From NCBI RefSeq assembly GCF_000702505.1, contig NZ_JNIM01000001.1, positions 4,464,001 through 4,528,000 of the forward strand: 64,000 nt of DNA. The letters run 5' to 3'. The notes under the pieces were generated by a model that saw only the letters and a list, made by a program, of their open reading frames with translations, ran no database searches and was not told where the DNA came from. The position numbers were made by a program, and so were the translations under genes. This document shows, in pieces, positions 1 through 9,321 of the stretch. Position 1 is the stretch's first letter. The number at the start of each line of letters is the position of its first letter. Source of the DNA: Thermogemmatispora carboxidivorans. Lineage in GTDB: Bacteria > Chloroflexota > Ktedonobacteria > Ktedonobacterales > Ktedonobacteraceae.

Positions 1-1470
1 CGCGCTCTGGCGAAAAATCCACAGGAGCGCTATCCTTCGGTTGGAGCTTTTGGGGCGGCCTTCGCCCATGCCGCCCATCGCCTCCCATCGCCGCTGCAGC
101 CGCGCCTGGGGCTGCCAACCAAAGGGGAACCCGTCGGTGAAGCCGATGCCGCCAGCACCTTGCTGCTGCGGGAGTCTCCCGATCCGGCCTTGCCAGCGAC
201 CAGACTTGCGGCGGAGAAGATTGAGCAGCTCAAGCTGCCGCGCGACGGTCAGCCACTGGCCCTGGGTGGCCTTCCGGGAGGCGCTCCATCGCCTCAGAGC
301 CTGCAACAGCGTCAGGAAGCGGCCTCAGCTCCCACCGTTTTCGCTCCTTCACCCTTGCCAGCCTCTTTCTCAGCCCCCGGCCTTCCTCCTCCTGTGCTGC
401 CTCAGCCGTTGCCAGGAGCATCGTCGGGCAAGCAAGGCCAGTTTCGCCCGTCTGCTCCGCACTCGCCAGTCAGGCCAGAGCGGCAGCCCAGAGAGAAAAT
501 GAGCCGGAGGCGCGCCCTGGCATTGATGGCCGCTGGAGTGGTTGGCGTGGGCATTGTGGGCACCAGCCTCTACTTTCTACTGAACAGTCGCCCGGCCCAG
601 GCTCTGGCTGTGCTCCAGGGGCATCAGGACAGCGTCACCAGCCTGGCCTGGTCCCCCGATGGGGCGCACCTGGTCTCCGGCTCCCGCGATCAAACGGCGC
701 GTCTCTGGCTGGCGAGCGAGGCCCGCCCAGTACTGACCTACAGTCTGCAGGCCACCCCCATTCTGGCAGTGGCCTGGAGCGCCGACGGGACGCTGCTGGC
801 CTCGGGAGGTGAGAACCACTCGGTCCAGATTTGGACGACGAGCGGGGCCTTACAGCAGACCTTCAATGATCTGGGGGCCCCGGTGAGTGCCCTGGCCTGG
901 ACCGGGCGGCGCGATGTCCTCCTGGCCGGGACGCTTGGCAATGGTGGCCATGAGCTGCTGGTCAGTGGGCGGACGACGCGCAGCCTCCTGAAGGCTCGCA
1001 TTCGGGCTTTGGCTCTGGCTCCCGGAGGTGAGACCCTGGCTCTGGCACTCGATAGCGGCCTGGTGGCGACCTTCAGTCTGGGTGAACGACGCTTGCTGCA
1101 AAGCTACCATCGCCACCGCGGCGCCGCCTTGTGTGTGGCCTGGTCCCCAGACGGCACACTGCTGGCCTCGGGCGGAGCAGACCACCAGGTGGTGATTTGG
1201 GACAGCGTTTCGGGCGTCGTGCAAGACCATCTGAGCCATCCGGCAGCGGTCAATGGCCTGGCCTGGGACCCAACAACGCCAGGCCGCCTGGCCACCGCTT
1301 GCAGCGATGAACGGGTGCGCGTCTGGAAACTCGGGGGCAATGGCGCAGCGGCTCAGGCAACGGTCTATAACGGCCATCACGGCAGCGTCACCGCGGTGGC
1401 CTGGAGCCAGCAGGGGCTGGCCTCCGCTTCTACGGATCATACTGTGATTCTCTGGCGCGTCAGCGGCTAG
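1..1470 (+). CDS. Ser/Thr protein kinase with C-terminal WD40 propeller (3' part)
   Basis: The reading frame is open from the first base, so the gene begins before the window. The first residues (ALAKNPQERYPSVGAF) match the end of a bacterial Hanks-type kinase domain, where the last helix carries the conserved Arg. A Pro/Ser-rich linker of about 130 residues follows, then one membrane helix encoded at about 510-585 (ALMAAGVVGVGIVG). After it come about seven WD40 repeats, for example HQDSVTSLAWSPDG and SGSRDQTARLW, enough for one complete seven-bladed propeller outside the membrane. Such kinase-WD40 fusions are typical of multicellular-type bacteria and probably sense an external ligand while phosphorylating cytoplasmic targets. 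The catalytic loop lies outside the window, so kinase activity cannot be checked here. Confidence 0.85.
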   Translation, partial: RALAKNPQERYPSVGAFGAAFAHAAHRLPSPLQPRLGLPTKGEPVGEADAASTLLLRESPDPALPATRLAAEKIEQLKLPRDGQPLALGGLPGGAPSPQSLQQRQEAASAPTVFAPSPLPASFSAPGLPPPVLPQPLPGASSGKQGQFRPSAPHSPVRPERQPREKMSRRRALALMAAGVVGVGIVGTSLYFLLNSRPAQALAVLQGHQDSVTSLAWSPDGAHLVSGSRDQTARLWLASEARPVLTYSLQATPILAVAWSADGTLLASGGENHSVQIWTTSGALQQTFNDLGAPVSALAWTGRRDVLLAGTLGNGGHELLVSGRTTRSLLKARIRALALAPGGETLALALDSGLVATFSLGERRLLQSYHRHRGAALCVAWSPDGTLLASGGADHQVVIWDSVSGVVQDHLSHPAAVNGLAWDPTTPGRLATACSDERVRVWKLGGNGAAAQATVYNGHHGSVTAVAWSQQGLASASTDHTVILWRVSG

Positions 1471-1763
1471 GAGACGCCTGTTACGGGGCAGGCCGCCAGG
1501 TTGAGTACAAGGTTAGCCACTGGCTGCCTTGGCTCTGCAGCCTGGTTAGTTACCCTGGCAGGGTTTTACCAGGCCCTGGTGAGGTCCTGCCCGGCCCCGG
1601 CCCCTCCGCTAGCCTTCAGTCAGGCCGACTGTCAGGCTCATGAGGAAGCCGGCTAGAGCCGTTGCAGGCACCACTACAGACAGGAAACCCCAACGTGATC
1701 CCATGCCTTGATGCTGGTGAATGCTCATCGTGTAAGGATAGCTCTAAATAAAACAAAATATAG

Positions 1764-3506
1764 TCATTCATCTATTACTGGCTCATAGATAGCATAATTT
1801 GTATATGTCAGACGATGATAATGGTAGCCGAGCGCTATGAGCTGCTGCAGTCTTAGATCCTGAGGGGAGCCAATGGGAAAGACATAGTCAGGAGGAGACT
1901 GGGCCGCCTCGACCAGGCGGCTATAGGGGGGATAACGATTAAGGCCAGGTTGCAGCCCGGCATCAAGGACACTGCATATAATGCGCTCAGTGCTCTGAAA
2001 AGCGATCCGGTCACAGGTCCAATAGTCGGTGTAGATACGTGTAGCCCCTCGTCTCAGAAGAAAGTTCATCAAAGCTTGCTGCTCGTTATTCAGCCTTTGC
2101 ACCTCAGGCGCCTGGGCTAGAAGCTGGCCGCTTCCCCACCACCAGGCAACAGCAACCGTAAACATTACCAACATTGCCCCGAGCCGAGCAGCCTGAAAAA
2201 GAGGCCTGGAGAGCAAGCGTTTAGAGGGTAGGAAGGCGAGACGCCAGAGCGGGAAAAGTAAGGAAGGAATGCTGATGATAAGACCGACCAGGTATCGAGA
2301 TGAAGGCCAGGGGGTAAGCGCTGCTTGCGGGAAAAGGCAAAAGAGAAAAAGGGTACCGCCAGCGCCGCTCAGAATCATGAGCCTGGCTCCCTCTACGCAT
2401 CTGGTTTGAAGAGCACCAGGCTCGGATTTGACGCCTACTTGCCGTAAGCGCCACCAGGAGAAAAGGGCCTGGCCGGTCGCAAGGCCCCAGAGCAGAAGAT
2501 AGCCTAGGGACCAGATACCATGAAACGCAGTGCAAAACTGAGCCTGGGGATCAGCCCGCAATGGCCAGGCGCGGCTCGGTCCTAGCGTACACAGGGCATT
2601 GCCTCCTGTTGCCAAAGGCAAACTCACTAACAGCGCTCCGGCAACTTGTAAGGGTAACGAAGCGTGAAGCGCTACGCCTTCAGACGGCGACTTGCTGCCC
2701 GACGCGAGAGAGGGATAAGCAGGTTCGCGGTAGCCTGGTCCTAGTAACGATAGAGCCGATGGCGAGGGGGGAACAGTAAGCTTATAGGCAATCTCGGGAC
2801 TCAGGCCCAGCAGTAGGCCACCGACTAATAGAAGGCAGAGCAATGGTGATTTGAGCTGCTGGCGATAGCCCTGAAGGAGGAAAAGAAAAGCAGTTCCTAT
2901 AAAGGGTAAAACAAGCGGGTCACTCCAGATGCTCACGCCGGCCAGAAAGCCCCATAGACTAAGAGCTATTCCATCACGGAGTTTCGACGATTTCTGATTC
3001 ATGCTATGCCTGTGGCGACCAAAAACAAGCCAGCAGCTTACCAGCAATAGCAGAGAGCAAAAAAAGAGGACATCAGGCGCCCCTCCAGCCGCCTCAAGCT
3101 CCCTAAAGAGCACCTCGCCAGGACCGGCCCCAACTATCAGGAGAGTAGCCAAGGCCAATGGTTTGTTATAAATCAGGCTAGTCAGTAAATAGATCTGTAT
3201 CAGAAAAAAGCAAAAGAGCAGCAGGACACTTAAGCGCAGAGTTAGGACCGAGGGTCCCCAGAGGTGGAAAAAGAAGGCGGCCAGGTAGGCATCAATGGGA
3301 GCTAAGTAGTCCTGACCATAGAAGACCAGCGGATGAGCACCCTGATAGGCAATGTGAAGAGCCATGAGGCCCATTGTCCCCTCGTCGCTATCGAGGGATG
3401 GCCAGCCCAGCAGGATCAGATAGAAGCGCAGTAGAGAGGAGAGCAGAATGACGATACACGCCGCAATATGATATTTGTCACAAAGTTTGCTTATCTTCAA
3501 AGCCAC
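1764..3506 (-). CDS. GT-C type integral membrane glycosyltransferase (ArnT/PMT-like)
   Basis: The 580-residue protein has about ten or more hydrophobic helices. Between helix 1 and helix 2, at about residues 36-45, lies SLDSDEGTMG, an acidic loop of the kind that forms the catalytic site of GT-C glycosyltransferases (GT39/GT83, polyprenyl-phosphate sugar donors). The soluble C-terminal part (about residues 470-580) is probably extracytoplasmic. Substrate and product cannot be told; a role in cell-surface glycan or protein glycosylation is inferred. The start is a GTG with only a weak GCGAGG upstream, so the exact N-terminus is uncertain. It follows the secreted-protein gene on the same strand after 76 bp and may be cotranscribed with it. 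Confidence 0.7.
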   Translation of the reverse strand: MALKISKLCDKYHIAACIVILLSSLLRFYLILLGWPSLDSDEGTMGLMALHIAYQGAHPLVFYGQDYLAPIDAYLAAFFFHLWGPSVLTLRLSVLLLFCFFLIQIYLLTSLIYNKPLALATLLIVGAGPGEVLFRELEAAGGAPDVLFFCSLLLLVSCWLVFGRHRHSMNQKSSKLRDGIALSLWGFLAGVSIWSDPLVLPFIGTAFLFLLQGYRQQLKSPLLCLLLVGGLLLGLSPEIAYKLTVPPSPSALSLLGPGYREPAYPSLASGSKSPSEGVALHASLPLQVAGALLVSLPLATGGNALCTLGPSRAWPLRADPQAQFCTAFHGIWSLGYLLLWGLATGQALFSWWRLRQVGVKSEPGALQTRCVEGARLMILSGAGGTLFLFCLFPQAALTPWPSSRYLVGLIISIPSLLFPLWRLAFLPSKRLLSRPLFQAARLGAMLVMFTVAVAWWWGSGQLLAQAPEVQRLNNEQQALMNFLLRRGATRIYTDYWTCDRIAFQSTERIICSVLDAGLQPGLNRYPPYSRLVEAAQSPPDYVFPIGSPQDLRLQQLIALGYHYHRLTYTNYAIYEPVIDE

Positions 3507-3582
3507 ACCTCGCGTTCCTCTGGCTCCAGAGAGAGGTCCTCCTCTGGAGAGGCTCCCCCTGGAAACCTACCTGGGCGCACTC

Positions 3583-4107
3583 TTAAGCGTACTGCTCTGG
3601 GCTATCTGCAGCCAGGCCATAGAGGCTGCCTTGGTAGACAAAGTATGCTTCGGTGTGTGCGTGATAGGCGTGTCCGCCAACAGCAGCCACCGCTGGACCA
3701 TAGAAATGACCAGTGTAGCCTCCTCTCAAGGGGGCGAGGCAGTTCTGACCAACCCCACTGTAAAGCGTTCCAGAAGTGTCATCAATTAAGTCAATATAAA
3801 TAGTGCAAGATGTCCATTTTGAATTATCGGATGTTCTAGGCAGAATATAGCCATCAGAAACAATTCTCAAGGCTGAGTTCTCGCTGACACATGACGTCAG
3901 ACGGACAAGCGAGAACACATTAAAACAGCCTCCGCCGCTTGCCAGAGGGCTGGCTGCAGTAGAGTGGGTCGGTCGGAGTTGCTCACGAAGAGCATCATTG
4001 GTCGGACCGGCATGAACAGCCGAAGCCTTTGCCGTAGAGAAAAAAAGAGAGGAGAGTAGCAGCGAGAGTAATGTCAGACAGAGCAGCATCAGTCCGCGTC
4101 TCAACAT
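3583..4107 (-). CDS. Secreted protein of unknown function
   Basis: The 174-residue protein starts at the ATG at 4107, which has GGAAGGAGAG about 9 nt upstream; the longer frame to 4248 has no such site. The N-terminus is a classical signal peptide (MLRRG, then a Leu-rich core LMLLCLTLLSLLLSSLF, then a likely cut after TAKA). The mature part of about 145 residues holds four cysteines and Gly/Tyr-rich segments (GGYTGHFYGPAVAAVGGHAY), and may form an extracellular beta-rich domain. I do not recognise a family. A TTGACA/TACTAT promoter overlapped by a perfect inverted repeat lies just upstream, so expression is probably repressor-controlled. Confidence 0.65.
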   Translation of the reverse strand: MLRRGLMLLCLTLLSLLLSSLFFSTAKASAVHAGPTNDALREQLRPTHSTAASPLASGGGCFNVFSLVRLTSCVSENSALRIVSDGYILPRTSDNSKWTSCTIYIDLIDDTSGTLYSGVGQNCLAPLRGGYTGHFYGPAVAAVGGHAYHAHTEAYFVYQGSLYGLAADSPEQYA

Positions 4108-4155
4108 TTCAGGGTTCTCTCCTTCCTTTTCCTGAAAGGAATCGCGAGTGATGAC

Positions 4156-4177
4156 ATTTACATTCGCCAATGTAAAT
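4156..4177. promoter_or_regulatory. Perfect inverted repeat, probable operator of the secreted-protein gene
   Basis: Arms ATTTACATT and AATGTAAAT are separated by CGCC, giving a 22-nt perfect inverted repeat. It overlaps the last bases of the predicted -10 box and the expected transcription start, a classical repressor position. The regulator is not identified. Confidence 0.55.
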
Positions 4178-4205
4178 AGTAACTCAAAAAAATTATTGTT
4201 GTCAA
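4176..4205 (-). promoter_or_regulatory. Sigma70-type promoter of the secreted-protein gene
   Basis: On the minus strand, TTGACA (4205-4200) is followed after 18 nt by TACTAT (4181-4176). The start codon at 4107 lies about 65 nt downstream of the -10 box. Confidence 0.55.
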
Positions 4206-4717
4206 TATATGATGAGATAGATAGAGTGCTTAGCTTCGAGCTCTGCATTTATCTTTTGAGGAAGGGGATTACCAAGCAATCGTTACCAGTCCAGTTATCT
4301 CTGGATGCTACTAGCTCAAGGTCATCTCACAAGACTACTATTAGCATACGAGCACCCCGGTAACTGGGAGCAGGTACTCTAGCGACTGCCATGATCGGCC
4401 AGAGCAGCCCAGCGGCAGCGGTGCGGCAAACATCAATGAGATAAGCAGTAAGGATCACTTGTATTACGTCCTTTTCCGGGGGCCCGCCAGGCGCTCCTAC
4501 GGGCATGGTGCTCATCCTGACCATCTGCTCTGCCCGCGCCCCGAGCACTCCTGGTACTTCCTAGCCTTTGGATTGAAGCGACTTCATACAGGGGATATAC
4601 TGATCGTGTTGAGGAAGATTCCTTACACACACCTCCCTGCCAGTCCCCGCCACCGCCTTCACGGCGCATGGGCAGAGCAGGGCCAGATTTTCTTGTGAGG
4701 AAGGTTTCGAGACCGCG
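4206..4717. other. Intergenic region
   Basis: About 500 bp between divergent genes. The left end carries the promoter and operator of the secreted-protein gene. No convincing coding frame, RNA gene or strong promoter for the downstream CoxG-like gene was seen; the open frames on either strand lack ribosome sites and family features. Confidence 0.4.
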
Positions 4718-5185
4718 ATGGAAATCACGGGCAGTCAGCAGATCAAGGCCCCGCGCCAGCGCGTCTTTGATGCCCTGTTCGATCCACAGGTGCTCAAAGA
4801 GAGTATCCCCGGCTGCGAGAACGCCGAGTACGTTGAGAATCCCGATGGGCGCACGGGGCGCGAGCTGAAGCTGGTTATTTCTCCCAATATTCCCGGTCTG
4901 AAGGGACCCTACACCGTTTATGTGCGCACCGGCGAGGTCGTGGCTCCCGAGCGCGTCGTGCTGCTGAGCGAGCCGTATAACGCCCTGGGGCGCATCAAGG
5001 CCAGCTGCACCATCACGCTCGCCGAGGACGGCGCCGCCACCACTAACCTGAGCTACGCCGCCGAAGCTTCTCTCGAAGGCAAGATCGCCGCCACCCCCGA
5101 GGTCGTGATGAAAAATACCCTCAAGCTGGCCCTCGACCAGTTCTTCAAGAACTTCGAGAAGCAGGTCGGCGCCATCACGGCCTGA
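4718..5185 (+). CDS. CoxG-like SRPBCC family protein
   Basis: The 155-residue protein covers the whole length of the CoxG (carbon monoxide dehydrogenase subunit G) branch of the SRPBCC/START-like fold. It shows the N-terminal strand-helix MEITGSQQIKAPRQRVFDAL, the family signature IPGCEN, a central run of antiparallel strands, and a long C-terminal helix ending LDQFFKNFEKQV. In CO dehydrogenase operons CoxG helps attach the enzyme to the membrane. No cox structural genes lie nearby, so here it is a stand-alone member that may bind a hydrophobic ligand. The family call is secure; the function is not. Confidence 0.8.
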   Translation: MEITGSQQIKAPRQRVFDALFDPQVLKESIPGCENAEYVENPDGRTGRELKLVISPNIPGLKGPYTVYVRTGEVVAPERVVLLSEPYNALGRIKASCTITLAEDGAATTNLSYAAEASLEGKIAATPEVVMKNTLKLALDQFFKNFEKQVGAITA

Positions 5186-5347
5186 GTGCGCACGTGCGTC
5201 CGCCAATACCTGCTAGTCACTCGCTCCCTGCGCAGCGCCACCTGTCATACAGCGACGCTCGCGCAGGGAGAAAGCGCCTCTCCTGCTGATCCTACTCCTC
5301 CCTTCAGATCTTACGCTCTCTCCTCTTGGACCTGCCCTCACTGGCCC

Positions 5348-6631
5348 TCAGCTTCCTGCCACCTTCACCCGCACCCGCGGCACTCCCAGCCCGATAAAGT
5401 GCGCGAGCAGGAGACGAACGAGCCGCCGGCGCACCAGCCAGCGAAACCAGCGCGGCAGACGAAATTGCTCTCCCTCCTTGGTCAGGCTTGCGGCAATCAG
5501 CCGCCGCTGCATCTGTTCCTGGACGAGCTGCATCAGCCGCGTAGGCCAGAGGCGCGCACGCTGGACACGCGCCAGCTCCCTCTCATCCAGCACACCCCGC
5601 CGCAGAGAAGCGCTGAGGAGATTGGCCGCCACGACGGCATCCTGAATAGCATAGTTGATGCCCACGCCGGCCACTGGAGACATGACATGCGCCGCATCGC
5701 CGATGAGCAGTAGCCCCGGACGATACCAGCGCTTGAGATAGCTGGACTCAACCGAGAGCACAGCAATCTGGTTCCAACCCTGGAGCGTCTCCAGGCGAGT
5801 CGCCAGCTCCTTTGGAAGTAAGATGGCCAGCTCCCGACGCAGGGCTGCCAGCCCCGCCTGACGGATCTGCTGATATCCCCCCTTGGGAATAAGGTAGCCA
5901 AGCTGGTAATAGCTGCCGCGCTCAAGCACGACCAGCGCACGCCCGTGCAGGAAGCGACCACCCGAGGCAAGCTGATCACCAGGCTGACGCGGCAGTCGGA
6001 ACCAGAGCACATCGATCGGCGGCGAAGTCTTGACCGGCTCCAGGCCGGCCAAGTGGCGCACCCGCGAGAAACGTCCATCGGCTGCCACCGTCAGCAGCGC
6101 CCGCGCCTCGCGCCAGCCCTCGCGCGTCCGATAGCGCACGCCTACGATGCGCCCCTCCTGCTCTAGCAGTCCCTCAACGCGCGCGCCCATCTCCAGATGG
6201 AAAGTCGGCCAGCGCTGGGCTTCCCATGCCAGAAACGTCAGAAACTCAACCTGGGGCACCAGCATGATGTAGGGATAGCGCGTCGAGAGCAGGCGAAAAT
6301 CAGTCAGCTCCAGCCAGCCAGCCTCGGTCTGCAGGCCAAATTGCTGCACGCGGCTATGGGGCAACGCCAGCAATCCCTCACTCAGGCCCAACTGATCGAT
6401 GATCTCCAGTACTGACGGATGAACCGTATCCCCCCGAAAATCACGATCGAAATCTCCATGCGCTTCCAAGACCAGCACCGAGAGCCCCTGGCGTGCTAGC
6501 AGCAGCCCAAGCATCAAGCCTGCCGGACCTGCCCCAACGATGCAACAGGTCACCTCTGGCCCAGCCGACGCCGATGCCATCGCCGCCTTCTCCGCAGCAG
6601 TCATCGGCGTCACAGCGCTCTCCTCCAACAT
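5348..6631 (-). CDS. FAD-dependent monooxygenase (PHBH/UbiH group)
   Basis: The 427-residue flavoprotein has an N-terminal Rossmann dinucleotide motif (IVGAGPAGLM, residues 31-40), a second FAD/NADPH-contact motif about residue 165 (VAADGRFSRVR) and the C-terminal GD motif (LLIGDAAHVMSPVAGVG). Together these define class A aromatic-ring hydroxylases. The start is the ATG at 6631, preceded by AAAGGAGG with 8-nt spacing; a longer frame to 6664 lacks such a site. It is the last gene of the tetR-ABC ATPase-permease set, 37 nt after the permease stop. The context suggests chemical modification of a toxic compound alongside export. The substrate is unknown; it could also act in a biosynthetic pathway. 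Confidence 0.8.
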   Translation of the reverse strand: MLEESAVTPMTAAEKAAMASASAGPEVTCCIVGAGPAGLMLGLLLARQGLSVLVLEAHGDFDRDFRGDTVHPSVLEIIDQLGLSEGLLALPHSRVQQFGLQTEAGWLELTDFRLLSTRYPYIMLVPQVEFLTFLAWEAQRWPTFHLEMGARVEGLLEQEGRIVGVRYRTREGWREARALLTVAADGRFSRVRHLAGLEPVKTSPPIDVLWFRLPRQPGDQLASGGRFLHGRALVVLERGSYYQLGYLIPKGGYQQIRQAGLAALRRELAILLPKELATRLETLQGWNQIAVLSVESSYLKRWYRPGLLLIGDAAHVMSPVAGVGINYAIQDAVVAANLLSASLRRGVLDERELARVQRARLWPTRLMQLVQEQMQRRLIAASLTKEGEQFRLPRWFRWLVRRRLVRLLLAHFIGLGVPRVRVKVAGS

Positions 6632-6668
6632 GGTAGAAGCCTCCTTTCTGACCCAGCCTTTCATCTCA

Positions 6669-7835
6669 TCAGGCCACCTGACGCCTCACGGTCAAGGCAC
6701 TTAGTCCAATCATCAGCACCATGAAGACTAGTAGGGCTGCCAACTGGGGAGCAATCTGACCGAAATCGCTTCCTTTGAGCATCACAGCGCGCAGCGCCTC
6801 ATTGGCATACGTCAAAGGGAGCAGATAGGCAACGGGTTGCAACCAGGCTGGAAGCTGCTCCACCGGCCAGAAGATGCCCGAGAGTAAAACCTGCAATCCG
6901 AAGACCAATGGAATGAACTGGATGATCTGAAACTCGTTTTGGGCAAAGGTCGAGAGAAAGATGCCCAGGTTGACGCCGCTCACCGTCAGCAGGATTGCTA
7001 CCAGGAAGACCAGGCCGAGATTCCCCTGATAGTGCACTCGCAGGACAAAAACCACAAAGAGTAAGACCACGATCGCCTGCACCAGGGCGAAAAGCGTGAA
7101 GCCACAGACGTAGCCCATGACCAGCTCGGCGCGACTCAGGGGTGAGGCCAGGACGCGCTCGATTGTGCCCTGGGAGCGCTCGCGCAGGAAGGCCACCGAG
7201 GTCAGCAGAAAGACAAAGAAGAAGGAGAAGACACCGATAAAAACCGGAGCCAGCGCATCATTAGAAGTGTAATCGGGGCCGCCATGTAGATAGCGCGGCT
7301 CGGCCAGCGTTAAGAGCGAGGTGGTCTGCGTAGTGATAGGAACGGTCTGCCCTGCTCCCTGGCTGGCCCGACTCTGGGCCTGCGCCAGAGCCACATCAAG
7401 CTGACGCACCAGCGCTGTCACACTCTCACGCATGGCCGTGGCGACCGCGGGATCAGATCCCTCAAGTACGAGCTGCAGCCTGGGATGCTCGCCTCGCGCC
7501 AGCTGGGCGGCGAGATCTGCCGGGAAGACCAGCGCCGCATCGGCCTCGCTCTTGTTGAGCACGTCCTCCACCTCATCGGCTGTGATCGTCACTGTCTTCA
7601 GGCGCGAGGCCGGCGGCAGCAGACGATCGATCAGCACGTTGAGGGCGTCGCTCCCCACCCCCGTGGGACGCACCAGGGCCAGGGTGGGGACACTGCCGCT
7701 GCTTCCTGTCAGGACCACGTAGAGAACGCACATCACGAGCAAAGGCACGAGAAAGACCAGCGCCAGCGTGCGGCGATCGCGCACGATCTGCCGTATAATG
7801 CGTGAAGTCAAGGCCAGGACACGCGCGCCGTTCAT
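6669..7835 (-). CDS. ABC-2 type transporter permease
   Basis: The 388-residue membrane subunit has one N-terminal helix (about residues 22-43), a large extracytoplasmic domain of about 150 residues, and five further helices in the C-terminal half. This is the usual layout of the YhgE/YbhR-type ABC-2 permeases that export drugs or lipid-like molecules. Its start codon overlaps the stop of the ATPase gene by 4 nt, so the two subunits are translationally coupled. Two copies would form the channel with two ATPase subunits. The substrate cannot be read from the sequence. Confidence 0.85.
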   Translation of the reverse strand: MNGARVLALTSRIIRQIVRDRRTLALVFLVPLLVMCVLYVVLTGSSGSVPTLALVRPTGVGSDALNVLIDRLLPPASRLKTVTITADEVEDVLNKSEADAALVFPADLAAQLARGEHPRLQLVLEGSDPAVATAMRESVTALVRQLDVALAQAQSRASQGAGQTVPITTQTTSLLTLAEPRYLHGGPDYTSNDALAPVFIGVFSFFFVFLLTSVAFLRERSQGTIERVLASPLSRAELVMGYVCGFTLFALVQAIVVLLFVVFVLRVHYQGNLGLVFLVAILLTVSGVNLGIFLSTFAQNEFQIIQFIPLVFGLQVLLSGIFWPVEQLPAWLQPVAYLLPLTYANEALRAVMLKGSDFGQIAPQLAALLVFMVLMIGLSALTVRRQVA

Positions 7836-8620
7836 GCTGTGACCTCCTCCTGTCGTCCCCGAGCGGCATAGTAGAGAAAGGCCGCCTCCATATCGCTGGT
7901 GCCAGCCCCGGCGAGCAGCTCATGAGGCGTACCGCAGGCCAACAGTCTGCCGAAGCGCAGCAGCCCCAGTCGACTGCAGCGCGCCGCCTCATCCAAATGA
8001 TGGGTCGAGACGATGATCGTCGTTCCCTCGCGATTGAGCTGGGCGAAGTAGTCCCAGAAAGAGCGCCGCAGCTCGGGATCAACACCAACCGTCGGCTCGT
8101 CCAGCAGCGCCAGCCGCGGACGATGGACCAGGGCACAGGCCAGCGAGAGACGCTGACGCATGCCGCCGCTGAAGGTCGCCACCACCCGGTCAGCGTCGGC
8201 GCTCAGATCGACTCGGGCCAGGATTTCAGCGATGCGCCGCTCGCGCTCTTGGCCGCGCAGACCGTAGATGCTGCAGAAGAAGCGCAGATTCTCACGCGCC
8301 GTCAGATCGAGATAGAGCGCGCTGAGCTGGGTCATGTAGCCGAGCGAGGCCGCCACCCGCGGATCGGGCAGACGCCGCCCGAGCACGCGCACACTGCCAG
8401 CCGTGGGGCGCACCAGGCCCGCCAGGATACGCATCAGGGTGGTCTTGCCGGAGCCATTGGGGCCTACCAGCCCGAAGGTCTCACCCACCCCAATGGCCAG
8501 GTCAAGGCCATCCAGTACACGCAGCCTGCCAAAAACCTTCACCAGACCGTCACAGATGACGAGCGGCTCTTTCGCACTCCCCGCCAACGAGGGCGCTCCC
8601 ACCCGCTTGTCGTCAGCCAT
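7832..8620 (-). CDS. ABC transporter ATP-binding protein (drug-export type)
   Basis: The 262-residue ATPase has Walker A GPNGSGKTT, the Q-loop in YMTQLSALY, the signature TFSGGMRQRL, Walker B LALLDEPTVGVD and the switch His in VSTHHLDEA. It belongs to the DrrA/CcmA-like group that energises ABC-2 permeases. The ATG at 8620 has AAAGGAGGG with a 6-nt spacer. It is the first gene of the operon with permease and monooxygenase, and sits 59 nt downstream of tetR on the same strand. A 22-nt box in that short gap is shared with the tetR promoter region. Confidence 0.9.
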   Translation of the reverse strand: MADDKRVGAPSLAGSAKEPLVICDGLVKVFGRLRVLDGLDLAIGVGETFGLVGPNGSGKTTLMRILAGLVRPTAGSVRVLGRRLPDPRVAASLGYMTQLSALYLDLTARENLRFFCSIYGLRGQERERRIAEILARVDLSADADRVVATFSGGMRQRLSLACALVHRPRLALLDEPTVGVDPELRRSFWDYFAQLNREGTTIIVSTHHLDEAARCSRLGLLRFGRLLACGTPHELLAGAGTSDMEAAFLYYAARGRQEEVTA

Positions 8621-8638
8621 GCCGTTCCCTCCTTTCTA

Positions 8639-8660
8639 TTAACTGACTGACTAATTAATA
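8639..8660. promoter_or_regulatory. Probable TetR operator before the ABC operon
   Basis: This 22-nt box begins TTAACTG and ends TAATTAATA. It is 20/22 identical to the box at 9322-9343 upstream of tetR. TTAA-containing ends in opposite orientation give partial dyad symmetry. It lies 19 nt upstream of the ABC ATPase start codon. Confidence 0.5.
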
Positions 8661-8679
8661 ACATGATCAAAAAAAGCCG

Positions 8680-9303
8680 CTACCTCGACGGCAGCAGCAA
8701 GCCAGGCAGCACCGTCTTCAGCACGAGTGCCACCAGCTCCTCATGTGAATAGCGGAGCACGCTGTCATCGCGCAACACCTGGCGACGCATGACCAGGCCC
8801 ATCATCGCACTCAGGAGCACCTGAGCCACCGCCTCGGGTTCGACCTCCGCGTGCAGCGCTCCCCGCTCACGCTGCAGACGCAGATAGCGCTGCAGGACAT
8901 CGATGATGCGTGGCAAGAATAATCTTGGTAACAAAGGGATCTCCTCGCCATGAAGCAGCTCGGAAAGGACCGTGCGGATCAGGCTGATGACCTGCTCGCT
9001 CTCGATAATGTTAAGCGCCTGGCACAAGATCGCGTGCAAAAACTCGGGGGGCGGCGCATCCCATTGGGCCGGCTCCAGCTGCGCAAAGAGGCGCAGCGGC
9101 GAGCGGCTCTCAATCACGGCCTGCAAGAGCGCCTCCTTATCGGCAAAATAATAGTAGATCAAACCCGGCGTAATGCCCGCCTCACGGGCGATATCCTTGT
9201 TCGTGGCCCGAGCGAAGCCCTTACGCGCAAAGACGCGCAGGGCCGCATCGATAATCTGCTCGCGGCGATCTTCTGTTCCTTCCGCCTTTGGTCTACGTGC
9301 CAT
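8680..9303 (-). CDS. TetR family transcriptional regulator
   Basis: The 207-residue protein has a TetR N-terminal DNA-binding domain at about residues 14-60: the helix REQIIDAALRVFARKGFA, then the recognition helix region KDIAREAGITPGLIYYYF, followed by DKEALL. The C-terminal ligand/dimer domain is all-helical and divergent, as usual. It sits directly upstream of an ABC exporter and a monooxygenase on the same strand, and shared boxes precede both it and the exporter. It most likely represses its own gene and the exporter operon until a toxic ligand binds. Confidence 0.9.
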   Translation of the reverse strand: MARRPKAEGTEDRREQIIDAALRVFARKGFARATNKDIAREAGITPGLIYYYFADKEALLQAVIESRSPLRLFAQLEPAQWDAPPPEFLHAILCQALNIIESEQVISLIRTVLSELLHGEEIPLLPRLFLPRIIDVLQRYLRLQRERGALHAEVEPEAVAQVLLSAMMGLVMRRQVLRDDSVLRYSHEELVALVLKTVLPGLLLPSR

Positions 9304-9321
9304 CTCTTCCTATCCCATAAT

